DNA of 36,470 bases from JBFWMG01 sp050251715. Its GTDB lineage: Bacteria; Desulfobacterota; Desulfovibrionia; Desulfovibrionales; Desulfovibrionaceae. Positions 18,634 to 27,258 of this stretch are shown piece by piece. Under the pieces are notes generated by a model, which had not been told where the DNA came from, did no database searches, and worked only from the letters and a program-made list of their open reading frames with translations. Position 1 is the first letter of the stretch, and each line of letters opens with the position of its first letter. The translations under genes were made by a program, and so were the position numbers. Location: positions 1-36,470 of the forward strand of contig JBFWMG010000034.1 of NCBI GenBank assembly GCA_050251715.1, read 5' to 3'.

Positions 18634-20010
18634 ATGGCCAATGCGGACAGAAAAGAGCACGAGGAGTGCGAAGCGCACTATGTTTCCGACGGTGATGTGA
18701 CCAACTGCGGCGACGAGGCGTTGCGTTTCGAGGCGCTCGACGACACCGAGAGTCTGCACCCCGCCGACATTGCCGACCGTTTGGAGGCCATGCCGGTAGA
18801 GGAGCAGATCGAGGCCGTGCTCGCCCTGCCGCTGGAGGACGCCGCCGAAGGCCTGGGCGAAATGGAAGAGCACGCCCGCCTGGAACTGCTCAACCGCATG
18901 GATCCGGACATGGTGGCGGACCTCATGTCCGAGATGGCGTTCGACGACGCGGCGGACCTGCTCGACGAGATGGACGACGACCGGCGCGACGACATCATGC
19001 GCCGCCTGGAACGCGAGGACGCCACCAGCATATCCGACCTCATGCGCTACGACCCGGACACGGCGGGCGGCGTCATGAACTCCGAGATCGTGATCCTGGA
19101 CCATGGGCTGACCGTGGACCAGGCCATCCGCATCATGCGCCGCGAGATCGAGGACAAGGAAATTCCCTACTACGCCTACCTGGTGGACGAGAACGAATGC
19201 CTGGTGGGCGTGGCGTCCATGCGCGAGATTCTCACCTCGCCGCCGGGCCGCCTGCTCAAGGATCTGGTCAAGGGCCAGAACCTCATCACCGTGGTCTTTG
19301 ACGTGGACAAGGAAGAGGTGGCGCACCAGTTGCGCCATTACAACTTCCTGGCCCTGCCTGTGGTGGACTATGGCAACAAGCTGCTCGGCGTGGTCACGCA
19401 CGACGACATCATCGACATCATCCATGAAGAGGCCAGCGAGGACATGCTGGGCATGGTGGGCGCGGGCCAGGACGAGACCGTGGATACGCCGTGGAAGCGG
19501 TCCACGCTGCAACGCCTGCCCTGGCTGCTGCTCAACGTGCTCAATTCGTCGCTGGGCGCGTGGGTGGTGTTCAAGTTCGAGGGCACCATCGCCCAGATGG
19601 CGGTGCTGGCCGCGCTCATGCCCATTGTGGCCAACCAGGCGGGCAACACGGGGCAGCAATCCCTGGCGGTCATCGTGCGCCAATTGGCCATGGAAAGATT
19701 CGACCGGGGCCGCGCCTGGGGCGCGGTGGCGCGCGAGTTCAAGATAGGCGTTTCCAACGGCCTGGTCATCGGCAGCATCGTGTTCTGCATCGTGCTGCTG
19801 CTCATGAACAACGCCATGCTGGCCATGGTCATGGCCCTGGCGCTGGGCAGCAACATGATTATCGGCGCGGTGGCGGGCGGCTCCATCCCCCTCATCCTGC
19901 GCGAACTGGGCCGCGACCCTGCCCAGGCCTCGTCCATCTTCCTGACCACGCTCACCGACACCCTGGGCTTCCTCATCTTTTTGGGCCTCGCGCATACCGT
20001 GCTTTTCTAG
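18634..20010 (+). CDS. mgtE: Magnesium transporter MgtE
   Basis: 458 aa. Homodimeric inner-membrane Mg2+ channel gated by cytoplasmic Mg2+. A poorly conserved 35-aa N-terminus precedes the acidic N domain (about 38-150, many Asp/Glu). A CBS-domain pair spans about 150-265 and the plug helix follows. Membrane segments start near 295. The pore signature TLTDTLGFLIFLGLA (439-453) includes Asp442, matching the pore aspartate of Thermus MgtE. PLILRELGRDPAQAS (419-433) is the usual loop. No strong SD precedes the ATG. No M-box riboswitch was recognised upstream. Divergent from nadC. Confidence 0.94.
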   Translation: MANADRKEHEECEAHYVSDGDVTNCGDEALRFEALDDTESLHPADIADRLEAMPVEEQIEAVLALPLEDAAEGLGEMEEHARLELLNRMDPDMVADLMSEMAFDDAADLLDEMDDDRRDDIMRRLEREDATSISDLMRYDPDTAGGVMNSEIVILDHGLTVDQAIRIMRREIEDKEIPYYAYLVDENECLVGVASMREILTSPPGRLLKDLVKGQNLITVVFDVDKEEVAHQLRHYNFLALPVVDYGNKLLGVVTHDDIIDIIHEEASEDMLGMVGAGQDETVDTPWKRSTLQRLPWLLLNVLNSSLGAWVVFKFEGTIAQMAVLAALMPIVANQAGNTGQQSLAVIVRQLAMERFDRGRAWGAVAREFKIGVSNGLVIGSIVFCIVLLLMNNAMLAMVMALALGSNMIIGAVAGGSIPLILRELGRDPAQASSIFLTTLTDTLGFLIFLGLAHTVLF

Positions 20011-20114
20011 CTGGGTTCCCCCTCGATACGGCCTGAATATCATGCGCCGCACGGCTTGCTGGCGCGCTATGGTCCGCAATCCCCTGGCCGCGTCCTAAAA
20101 CCCTGGCCTCGGCC

Positions 20115-20143
20115 TTGTCCGTTGGCGCGCTCCCCGCTACAAT
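20115..20143 (+). promoter_or_regulatory. Promoter of the metallo-beta-lactamase-fold gene
   Basis: TTGTCC (20115-20120), a 17-bp spacer and TACAAT (20138-20143, 5/6). Predicted transcription would begin near 20150, just before the SD GGGAGG (20150-20155), giving a very short leader of about 11 nt. Confidence 0.5.
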
Positions 20144-20160
20144 GCGCGTGGGAGGCTTGC

Positions 20161-20892
20161 ATGGACGTCACGGTCGTCTACATCCACCACAACTGTTTCA
20201 TCCTGCTGGCGGCGGGGCGCACGCTGCTGTTCGACTATCCGTCCGCCGCGCACCTGCCCCCTGTGGCCGCCGCTGCGGCGCGGCCCCATCTGGACGGCGC
20301 GGACCTCGTGGTTTTCGTGTCGCACGGCCATGCGGACCATTGCGCGCCCGACCTGCCGGACGTGACCGCCACGGCCCGGACGCGGCGCTGGGTGCTGTCC
20401 TACGACGTGCCCGCCATGTTCCCGGCCTATGCGGACCTGGCGGACGCCGTGGTGGTGGAGCCCGAGGAGACCGCGCAGGCGCCGGGCATGGGCGGCATGG
20501 AGATCACGGGCATCGAGAGCATGGATCAGGGCGTGGGTTTTTTGGTGGCGTGGCAGGGCAAACGGCTCTTTTTCGGCGGGGATGTGGCCTTGTGGACATG
20601 GGACCGCATGGACGCCCGCGCCAGTGCGCACGCCGAGGCGATGTATTGGGAAAGCCTGGCGCCGGTGCTGGCCGCGCCGCTGGATCTCGCCTTTCACAAC
20701 GCGGACAGGCGGCTGGGAAACTGGGCGGGCGGCGAGGCGTTTTTCCGGCGCGCGGCCCCGCGCTATTTCGTGCCCATGCACGCCTTTGGCGACACCGCGA
20801 GCCTGCATGCCTTTGCGGACAAGGCCGCGTTGCCGCCGGGGCAATGGTTCCGCTACGCCGCGCCGGGCGATACGTGGCGCATCACGCTGTAG
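20161..20892 (+). CDS. Metallo-beta-lactamase-fold hydrolase (UlaG-like)
   Basis: 243 aa. The metal-binding motif SHGHADH gives His55, His57, Asp59 and His60. A later GGDVALW supplies the bridging Asp and VPMHAFGD a C-terminal His. The layout resembles the UlaG-like / beta-lactamase superfamily domain 2 group of small intracellular hydrolases. Substrate unknown. GGGAGG lies 5 nt before the ATG. No signal peptide, so cytoplasmic. Located between mgtE and the adenosine kinase, which does not indicate a pathway. Confidence 0.85.
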   Translation: MDVTVVYIHHNCFILLAAGRTLLFDYPSAAHLPPVAAAAARPHLDGADLVVFVSHGHADHCAPDLPDVTATARTRRWVLSYDVPAMFPAYADLADAVVVEPEETAQAPGMGGMEITGIESMDQGVGFLVAWQGKRLFFGGDVALWTWDRMDARASAHAEAMYWESLAPVLAAPLDLAFHNADRRLGNWAGGEAFFRRAAPRYFVPMHAFGDTASLHAFADKAALPPGQWFRYAAPGDTWRITL

Positions 20893-21016
20893 GCCGTGGA
20901 CGGAAAAGGCCGCCACGGCTTGCAATCGCGGTCCCATGGGGTAAGAATGACGGCCATCCAGCAACGCCACAACCTGCGCGCCCAACCCGGGCCGCGCGGC
21001 ACAACGAGGTCATGAC

Positions 21017-21499
21017 ATGGAACTGCACACCGTATCCGTGGAAAATCCCGAAGCCCTGAACATGATTCTGGGCATGAGCCACTTCATCAAGACCGTGGAG
21101 GACGTGCACGAGGCCGTGGTGGGCGCGGTGCCGTTCGCCAAATTCGGCCTGGCCTTTTGCGAGGCGTCGGACAATCGCCTCGTCCGCCTGTCCGGCACGG
21201 ACGCGGGGTGCGTGGAACTGGCGCGCGCCAACGCCCTGGCCATCGGCGCGGGCCACAGCTTCATCCTGTTCATGCGCGACATGTTCCCCATCAACATCAA
21301 GACCACGCTCCTGGCCGTGCCCGAGGTGGTGCGCCTGTTCTGCTGCACGGCCAATCCCGTGGACGTGGTGGTGGCCCAGACCGAACTCGGACGGGGCATC
21401 ATGGGCGTGATCGACGGCGGTTCGCCGCTGGGCGTGGAGACCAAAGAGGACGAGGCCTACCGCAAGGGATTTTTGCGCAAGATCGGCTACAAGTTCTGA
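21017..21499 (+). CDS. Adenosine-specific kinase family protein
   Basis: 160 aa, full family length (PF04008-type, found mainly in archaea and anaerobic bacteria; adenosine-binding and kinase activity were reported for an archaeal member). Typical stretches: LGMSHFIKTVEDVHEA, FGLAFCEAS, RLSGTD, HSFILFMRDMFPIN, CCTANPVDVVVAQTELGRG and GVIDGGSPLGVE. ACGAGG lies 7 nt before the ATG at 21017. A good terminator follows. Cellular role in bacteria is unclear to me. Confidence 0.88.
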   Translation: MELHTVSVENPEALNMILGMSHFIKTVEDVHEAVVGAVPFAKFGLAFCEASDNRLVRLSGTDAGCVELARANALAIGAGHSFILFMRDMFPINIKTTLLAVPEVVRLFCCTANPVDVVVAQTELGRGIMGVIDGGSPLGVETKEDEAYRKGFLRKIGYKF

Positions 21500-21523
21500 C
21501 CTGGGCGGGACGCGAAAATTGGC

Positions 21524-21558
21524 AACGGGCCGCATTCCCTGGAATGCGGCCCGTTTTC
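21524..21558 (+). terminator. Rho-independent terminator, possibly bidirectional
   Basis: 15-bp arms AACGGGCCGCATTCC (21524-21538) and GGAATGCGGCCCGTT (21541-21555), then TTTT spanning the arm end and tail. Within 60 bp of the kinase stop and about 105 bp beyond the convergent FlgO-like gene. Confidence 0.85.
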
Positions 21559-21662
21559 GCACTGGCTGGCGGCAGTTGACGTGGCGTGGATCGCCACAGC
21601 CGGAGCCAAAGAAAAGGGAAGGTTGCTCGCCAGGTCCGCGCCGGCGCGCGCGGCCAGGCGGT

Positions 21663-22283
21663 CTATTGCACGGGCCGCGTCAGCCGGGTGACGACCGAGG
21701 GCTGCACGCCCGTGTTGAACCCGCCCCGCATGCCGCCCTGCTGACCCATGGCCGGTTGCTCGGCCAGGAGCGGGTACATCTCTATGTTCACGGGCAGGGT
21801 GGCGGCGGTCATGGCCAGCACCTCGTTGGTGGGCGCGTGCACCAGCCGCAGGTTGAAGCGCACGTGGCGCTGGGTCACGGTATAGGTGCCGGTCAGGATG
21901 ACCGCGCTGCGCACGTTGCCCTGGTCCAGCAGATCCACGCGGCGGGTGAGCAGCATTTCGCCCTGGCCGGGGCCGAACAGGATGTTCTTGCCCTTGCGGA
22001 TTTCCTGCACGCGGTAACCGGCGCGCACAAAAATGCCCGCCACTTCCTCGGCGACCTGCCGCGCCAGGGGCGAGGCGGAACCCAGGTCGTTGATGTTGAC
22101 CGGGGTGGTCACGATCATGGTGGTGCCCTTGGCGGGGGCTTCGGGCAGGCCAAGGCGCTCCACGAGCTGGGCGTCCAGGTCTCCGGCCATGCTGACGGCC
22201 ACGTCCTGCAAGGATTGCGCGGCGGCCGCGCAGGGCGACCAGAGCAGCATGCACAGGGCGGTCAGGGCAAACAATCTCTTCAT
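21663..22283 (-). CDS. FlgO-like outer-membrane/periplasmic protein (distal gene)
   Basis: 206 aa. Signal peptide about 1-22 (MKRLFALTALCMLLWSPCAA). The FlgO-like core spans about 25-170 (TPVNINDLGSASPLARQVAE, GYRVQEIRKGKNI, GEMLLTRRV, AVILTGTYTV). The C-terminus is Gly/Gln/Met-rich. In Vibrio, FlgO acts with FlgP and FlgT around the flagellar basal body and outer membrane. A flagellar role here is only inferred from the domain. Third gene of a three-gene operon, 12 bp after the lipoprotein gene. No flagellar structural genes are in the window. Confidence 0.75.
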   Translation of the reverse strand: MKRLFALTALCMLLWSPCAAAAQSLQDVAVSMAGDLDAQLVERLGLPEAPAKGTTMIVTTPVNINDLGSASPLARQVAEEVAGIFVRAGYRVQEIRKGKNILFGPGQGEMLLTRRVDLLDQGNVRSAVILTGTYTVTQRHVRFNLRLVHAPTNEVLAMTAATLPVNIEMYPLLAEQPAMGQQGGMRGGFNTGVQPSVVTRLTRPVQ

Positions 22284-22295
22284 GGCGCTTGCTCC

Positions 22296-22670
22296 TTACC
22301 GCTGCGACAGGATGAGCCTGTCCACAGCGTCAAGTTCTTCGGACAGCCGCATGCGCATGGCGTCGTCGCGGGCAACGGCCAGGGCCAGCAGGTAGCGCTC
22401 GCGGGCCAGCTCGTAGCGGCCCTGGGCCATATACCCCCGGCCCAGCTGGAAATTGTACAGGGCGTGCTCATGGTAGGGCATGCTGGTCAGGCCCGTGGTC
22501 CAGGCGGGCGGCTCGGGCTTGCCGTCGAGGCAGGCGCCGCCGGGCGCGCATCCCTGGGGCTGGGATACCTGTGCGGGGGCGGGCGGTTCGGGGGCGACCG
22601 CCGCGCAGCCCGAGGTCAGATAGATGCCGACGATCAGGAACATGCCGACAATGAAGTGCTTGGTTTCCAT
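22296..22670 (-). CDS. Small TPR-containing predicted lipoprotein
   Basis: 124 aa. The N-terminus METKHFIVGMFLIVGIYLTSGC fits a lipoprotein signal with acylation at Cys22 (TSGC, not the strict L-[AS]-[GA]-C consensus). A Pro-rich spacer with two further cysteines (GCAPGGAC) follows, then about 60 residues of TPR-like helices (NFQLGRGYMAQGRYELARERYLLALA). Probably tethered to the outer membrane. Position between two FlgO-like genes with gaps of about 10 bp suggests one complex, loosely recalling FlgP in the flgO-flgP pair. No sequence similarity to FlgP is evident by eye. Confidence 0.7.
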   Translation of the reverse strand: METKHFIVGMFLIVGIYLTSGCAAVAPEPPAPAQVSQPQGCAPGGACLDGKPEPPAWTTGLTSMPYHEHALYNFQLGRGYMAQGRYELARERYLLALAVARDDAMRMRLSEELDAVDRLILSQR

Positions 22671-22679
22671 CTGCCGCTC

Positions 22680-23555
22680 CTAGTGCAGGTCTTCACCCAG
22701 GTCGATGTTGGTGATGTCCGCATCCTTGGTCATGGTCTTGAAATCCTTGAGGCCCACGAAGGTGGATTCCAGGAGCTGCCTCCCGGCGGCCACCATGCGC
22801 TTGGTCACCAGGGTCTGGGGCATGACCAGCATGGCCGAGCGCAGCACCATGCCGTCCGCGCCGCGCAGCAGGCGGGCGTTGAGGAACAGGTTGTCCCTGT
22901 CCGCATAGTAGGTGCCCACCAGCACCACGGTGTAGGGGTTGGCCACGTCCAGTGAGCCGTACTTGCGGGTGAGCAGGAATTCGCCCGTGTTCTCGCGCAT
23001 GGTCAGGCTGATGTCGGCGCGGTATTCGCGCACGGGCAGGCCGCGCTGGTTGCATTCATAGAACATCTGCTCCGCCATGTAGCGGCCCAGTGACGAGGTC
23101 TCGTCAAAGTTGTCCTGGTTCACGAAGTTGGTGGGCAGCGCCACCATGCCGCGCAACAGGTCGCCCGCGCCGTTGAACAGCTGGTCGGCCAGTTCGCGCA
23201 CCTTGAGCTTGAGTTCGCGCGCCTCGTCGTGCACGGCCTGGGGCGGGGCCATGGGCGTGGCCGTGGTCACCCAGATGTAGCCGCCCACGCCGTCGGGCAT
23301 GAAATAGCCGGAATGGAAGCCTTCCTGCTTGTGCACCAGCACCGTCTTGCCGTCCACATTGGCCCAGCGGCTGCGCGAGGTGACCACGCCTGCGCCCGGA
23401 TCAAGGGACATGGGCGCGGCGGCGACCAGGTTGCCGGGCATGGGCGCGACCACGGGCGCCGGGGTCTTGTCGGCGGCATAGGCCGTGCCGAGCAGGCACA
23501 GGGCGAGCAGGGCTGCCGCCGTGGCGGCCAGGGTCGTCTTCAGGCTATGGGTCAT
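22680..23555 (-). CDS. FlgO-like outer-membrane/periplasmic protein (first gene)
   Basis: 291 aa from the ATG at 23555, chosen because GGAGGT lies 4 nt upstream and a signal peptide follows (hydrophobic 10-25, cleavage near AYA-AD). An Ala/Pro-rich region (30-50) and a unique stretch (50-110) precede the FlgO-like domain (about 115-265): ELADQLF, VALPTNFVNQDNFDETSSLG, YMAEQMFYECNQRGLPVREYR and GEFLLTRKYG. Better conserved to the FlgO pattern than the distal paralogue. First gene of the operon. The promoter must lie in the 800-bp divergent region before ispG. Confidence 0.78.
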   Translation of the reverse strand: MTHSLKTTLAATAAALLALCLLGTAYAADKTPAPVVAPMPGNLVAAAPMSLDPGAGVVTSRSRWANVDGKTVLVHKQEGFHSGYFMPDGVGGYIWVTTATPMAPPQAVHDEARELKLKVRELADQLFNGAGDLLRGMVALPTNFVNQDNFDETSSLGRYMAEQMFYECNQRGLPVREYRADISLTMRENTGEFLLTRKYGSLDVANPYTVVLVGTYYADRDNLFLNARLLRGADGMVLRSAMLVMPQTLVTKRMVAAGRQLLESTFVGLKDFKTMTKDADITNIDLGEDLH

Positions 23556-24364
23556 AGGGACCTCCGGGTTCCCGCCGCCTTGCCACGCCGCGAGGCGGGC
23601 CGGGCGGGTTGTATGCGGTGTTCTACGCATCGTATCGGCCTTTCCCGCCATCCCATTAGGGCGTGCGCGGCCTTTTTTGCGGTTCTTTTTCCTTGCTTGG
23701 CCGTGTGCGTCCGGCGCGCGGCTTGCCTGCGGCGGACTGGGCCACGCGCCGTGGCGCACCCGCCCGCGCGCACCGTGTCCACAGGCGGCCTGGGGAAAAG
23801 AGCCGCCGTTCACCCATGCGTGCGGCGTCATACCTCTCCTTTCGGCAATTGCCGCCTTTTCATGAGGGCGTTGCCGCAGGGGGATGACACGTTTGGCGGT
23901 ATAGCTTGTCTGGATGGGGTATTATTTCATACTGGTTGCGACAAATTGATTGACTTTTTTTTCTAGAATATTTCTTAAAAAAGTCCAATATGCTGATTTG
24001 ATGATTTTTTATCATCGGCGGTGCACACGCCACGGGCAAGGTGTGTGCTGTGAATACCGGTCCTTGGCGGCAGCGGACCGCACCCGGAAGACGCGGGCTC
24101 ATAGCGGGTGGCGAGGGATATTTTTCTAGAGAATTTCAAGTTATTATCTCAAAATGTGTGAGAAACGAGGCAGGATGCGGTGTTTCGGGGGGCGCCGGAA
24201 AAGAGGGGCTCTTGGCGGGGAAGGGGAGGGCTGACGGGGCGTCCGGCGGCAAGGCGGGAGCCAAGCCCGCCCACGCCCCCCCGCCCACCGGCCTTGGCTT
24301 GCGTGGGGAAATGCAGTATCAGGACGGTTCCTGCGCGCGCAGGATATACGTAAGGAATGGATGC
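23556..24364. promoter_or_regulatory. Divergent regulatory region between the FlgO-like operon and ispG
   Basis: 809 bp without a convincing gene. An AT-rich core (about 23925-24020) holds TTGACT (23950-23955), a TTTCTAGAAT motif, and a small palindrome GATGAT-ttttt-ATCATC (24000-24016). A near-copy of the first motif occurs at 24121-24137. The frame upstream of ispG stays open for about 100 codons but does not resemble IspG. Promoters for both operons are expected here but none is textbook. Confidence 0.5.
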
Positions 24365-25447
24365 ATGACCACACGCCGCAAGACCCGTCAGATCCGTATT
24401 GGCAACGTGCCCGTGGGCGGCGACGCCCCGGTCATGGTGCAGAGCATGGCCAACACCGACACCCGCGACGTGGACGCCACGCTGGCGCAGGTGCGCGCCC
24501 TGGCCGAGGCCGGGTGCGAGGTCGTGCGCCTGGCCGTGCTCGACGACAAGGCAGCCGACGCGCTGCACGCCATTTGCGCCGCGTCGCCCGTGCCGCTGGT
24601 GGCGGACATCCATTTCGACCACCGCCTGGCCGTCCGCGCCCTGGAGGCGGGCATCCACGGCCTGCGCATCAACCCCGGCAACATCGGGGGCCGCGAGCAC
24701 GTGGACCGGGTGGTGGACGCGGCCAAGGCGCACCGCGCGCCCATCCGCGTGGGCGTGAACAGCGGGTCCGTGGAAAAGGAGCTGCTCAGGCAATTTGGCG
24801 GCCCCACGCCCGAGGCCATGGTGCACAGCGCCCTGGGCCACGTGGCCATGCTGGAGGAACGCGGGTTTTACGACACGAAGATTTCCCTCAAATCCTCGTC
24901 CGTGCTGGATACCGTGGCCGCCTACCGCCTGCTGGCCGACCGTTGCGACTATCCGCTGCACATCGGGGTGACCGAGGCGGGCACGCTGCTGCGCGGCTCC
25001 ATCAAGTCCGCCGTGGGCCTGGGCATCCTGCTGTGGGAGGGCATAGGCGACACCCTGCGCGTGAGCCTGACCCACGACCCCACGGCGGAACCCGGCGTGG
25101 CGTACGAGATTTTGCGCGCCCTCGGGCTGCGGTCGCGCGGGCCGGAGATCATCTCCTGCCCCACCTGCGGCCGCACCGAGATAGGCCTCATCGAGCTGGC
25201 CCAGCAGGTCGAGGAAAAATTGCGCGGGGTGACCGAGGTCTTCAAGGTCGCGGTCATGGGCTGCGTGGTCAACGGCCCCGGCGAGGCCCGCGAGGCGGAC
25301 ATCGGCATTGCCGGTGGCCGCGATCTGGCCATCATCTTCCGCAAGGGAGAGGTCATCAGGAAAGTGAAAGGCAACGAGAACCTGTTGCCAGCCTTCATGG
25401 AAGAGCTTGATATATTTCTCAAAGAGAGGAAAGACAATGCGTTTTAG
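24365..25447 (+). CDS. ispG: 4-hydroxy-3-methylbut-2-en-1-yl diphosphate synthase
   Basis: 360 aa. [4Fe-4S] enzyme of the MEP isoprenoid pathway converting MEcPP to HMBPP. The TIM-barrel part begins RKTRQIRIGNVPVGG...VQSMANTDTRDV. The cluster-binding C-terminal domain has Cys265 and Cys268 (SCPTCGR), Cys300 (MGCVVNGPGEA) and Glu307, matching the E. coli ligand spacing. The ATG at 24365 is chosen for AAGGA 8 nt upstream and the family N-terminus. The stop lies 8 bp inside proS, so the two are coupled. Confidence 0.96.
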   Translation: MTTRRKTRQIRIGNVPVGGDAPVMVQSMANTDTRDVDATLAQVRALAEAGCEVVRLAVLDDKAADALHAICAASPVPLVADIHFDHRLAVRALEAGIHGLRINPGNIGGREHVDRVVDAAKAHRAPIRVGVNSGSVEKELLRQFGGPTPEAMVHSALGHVAMLEERGFYDTKISLKSSSVLDTVAAYRLLADRCDYPLHIGVTEAGTLLRGSIKSAVGLGILLWEGIGDTLRVSLTHDPTAEPGVAYEILRALGLRSRGPEIISCPTCGRTEIGLIELAQQVEEKLRGVTEVFKVAVMGCVVNGPGEAREADIGIAGGRDLAIIFRKGEVIRKVKGNENLLPAFMEELDIFLKERKDNAF

Positions 25448-27176
25448 CCGTTACTATGTTCCCACGCTCAAGGAAGCCCCGAGCGACGCCGAGGTCGTGA
25501 GCCACAAGCTCTTGCTGCGCGCGGGCATGATCCGCAAGCTCACCTCGGGCATCTACACCTATCTGCCCCTGGGCCTGCGCGCCCTGAACAAGGTGGCCAA
25601 CATCGTCCGGGAGGAGATGGACGCAGCCGGAGCCCTGGAAATCCTCATGCCCACGGTGCAGCCCGGCGATTTGTGGCAGGAAACCGGGCGGTGGGATTTC
25701 TATGGCAAGGAGTTGCTGCGCTTCAAGGACCGCAAGGACCGCGACTACTGCCTGGGCCCCACGCACGAGGAGGTCATCACCGATCTCTTGCGCCACGAAA
25801 TCCGCTCCTACCGCCAGCTTCCGGTCAACCTGTACCAGGTGCAGACCAAGTTCCGCGACGAGATCCGCCCCCGCTTCGGCCTCATGCGCGGCCGCGAGTT
25901 CGTCATGAAGGACGCCTACTCCTTTGACGCCAACGAGGCGGGCGCGGACAAGAGCTACAAGGCCATGTACGACGCCTATGCCAAGATATTCACCCGGCTC
26001 GGCATGCGCTTCCGCGCCGTTGAGGCGGACTCCGGCTCCATTGGCGGCAATTTCTCCCATGAATTCATGGTGTTGGCCGATACAGGCGAGGATACCATCG
26101 CCGTGTGCACGGCCTGCGAGTACGCGGCCAACCTGGAGCGCGCGCCCATCGTCACCGTCTTTGCCCCCCCCGTTCCCGCTGACGCGGCCTGCCCGCCCGC
26201 CCAGGAGGTGGCCACGCCCGGCACGCATACCGTGGACGAGCTGTGCGCCTTCCTCAATGTCGGCCCCGAACGCATCGTGAAGACGCTGCTCTTTGACGCG
26301 GACGGCGAGGTTGTGGCGGCCATGGTGCGCGGCGACCGCGAGCTGAACGACATCAAGCTGAAGAATCTGCTGGGCGCCAAGGTCGTGGAACTGGCCACCC
26401 CCGAGCAGGTGCAGGCCGCCACGGGCGCGCCCGTGGGGTTTGCCGGTCCCGTGGGGCTGGGCGTGATGCGCCTGTTCGCGGACAACGAGCTTCTGGCGGG
26501 CACGGACTGGTATGTGGGCGCGAACAAGGCGGACACGCACCTGGCCCACGTGAGCCTGGCCCGCGACGCCCAGGTGGAGCGCTATGCGGACCTGCGCATG
26601 ATTACCGCCGCCGACCCGTGCCCCAAGTGCGGCGGCGCGCTGGAGCTGCCCAAGGGCATCGAGGTGGGCCACGTGTTCAAGCTGGGCACCAAGTATTCCG
26701 AGGCCATGAAGGCCACCTACCTGGACGAGAACGGCAAGGACCAGATCATCATCATGGGCTGCTACGGCATCGGCGTGTCGCGCATCGTGGCCGCGTGCAT
26801 CGAGCAGAACCATGACGACGGCGGCATCGTGTTCCCGCCGCCCATCGCGCCCTTCGAGGCCATGGTCATCCCCCTGGGCGCCAAGGACGAGGCCGTGGTC
26901 GCGGCGGCGGAGTCGGTCTACGCCACCCTGCGCGGGCAGGGCGTGGACACGTTGCTGGATGACCGGGACGAGCGGCCCGGCGTGAAATTCAAGGACGCCG
27001 ACCTCATCGGCCTGCCCATGCAGTTGGTGGTGGGCGGCAAGGGGTTGGCGCGGGGCGTTGTGGAGGCCAAGGACCGCCGCACAGGCGAGCGGGCCGAACT
27101 GCCCATCGACGGCTTTGACGCCGCCTTTGCCGACTGGCGCAAAGCCGTGCTGGAAGGCTGGCGCGCGACCACCTAA
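25437..27176 (+). CDS. proS: Prolyl-tRNA synthetase (bacterial type, with editing domain)
   Basis: 579 aa. Class II synthetase charging tRNA-Pro. N-terminal catalytic core with motif 2 (FRDEIRPRFGLMRGREF) and motif 3 (GCYGIGVSRIVAA). Between them is the INS/YbaK-type editing insertion (about 235-385: THTVDELCAFLNVGPERIVKT, ...RELNDIKLKN) that removes alanine from mischarged tRNA-Pro. A C-terminal anticodon-binding domain follows (GVDTLLDDRDERPGVKFKDADLIG). The ATG at 25437 is preceded by GAGGA and lies inside the ispG 3' end (11-nt overlap). A terminator-like hairpin follows. Confidence 0.97.
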   Translation: MRFSRYYVPTLKEAPSDAEVVSHKLLLRAGMIRKLTSGIYTYLPLGLRALNKVANIVREEMDAAGALEILMPTVQPGDLWQETGRWDFYGKELLRFKDRKDRDYCLGPTHEEVITDLLRHEIRSYRQLPVNLYQVQTKFRDEIRPRFGLMRGREFVMKDAYSFDANEAGADKSYKAMYDAYAKIFTRLGMRFRAVEADSGSIGGNFSHEFMVLADTGEDTIAVCTACEYAANLERAPIVTVFAPPVPADAACPPAQEVATPGTHTVDELCAFLNVGPERIVKTLLFDADGEVVAAMVRGDRELNDIKLKNLLGAKVVELATPEQVQAATGAPVGFAGPVGLGVMRLFADNELLAGTDWYVGANKADTHLAHVSLARDAQVERYADLRMITAADPCPKCGGALELPKGIEVGHVFKLGTKYSEAMKATYLDENGKDQIIIMGCYGIGVSRIVAACIEQNHDDGGIVFPPPIAPFEAMVIPLGAKDEAVVAAAESVYATLRGQGVDTLLDDRDERPGVKFKDADLIGLPMQLVVGGKGLARGVVEAKDRRTGERAELPIDGFDAAFADWRKAVLEGWRATT

Positions 27177-27200
27177 CCATTCGACATAACGTATGATACG

Positions 27201-27247
27201 CGAACTGGCCGCCCCGGTCCCCCCGACCGGGCGGCCCGGTTCGTTTT
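27201..27247 (+). terminator. Terminator or attenuator between proS and xseA
   Basis: Arms 27201-27219 and 27225-27243 pair over most of 19 nt (outer CGAAC/GTTCG, inner CCGGTC/GACCGG, with a few bulges or mismatches), CCCCC loop, then TTTT at 27244-27247. It ends 3 bp before the xseA SD (GAGGAG, 27251-27256). Confidence 0.65.
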
Positions 27248-27258
27248 CACGAGGAGCC

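Noticed and set aside
24041..24364. In-frame extension upstream of ispG to an ATG at 24041
   Set aside because: The extra 108 residues do not match IspG, and the ATG at 24365 has the SD and the family N-terminus.
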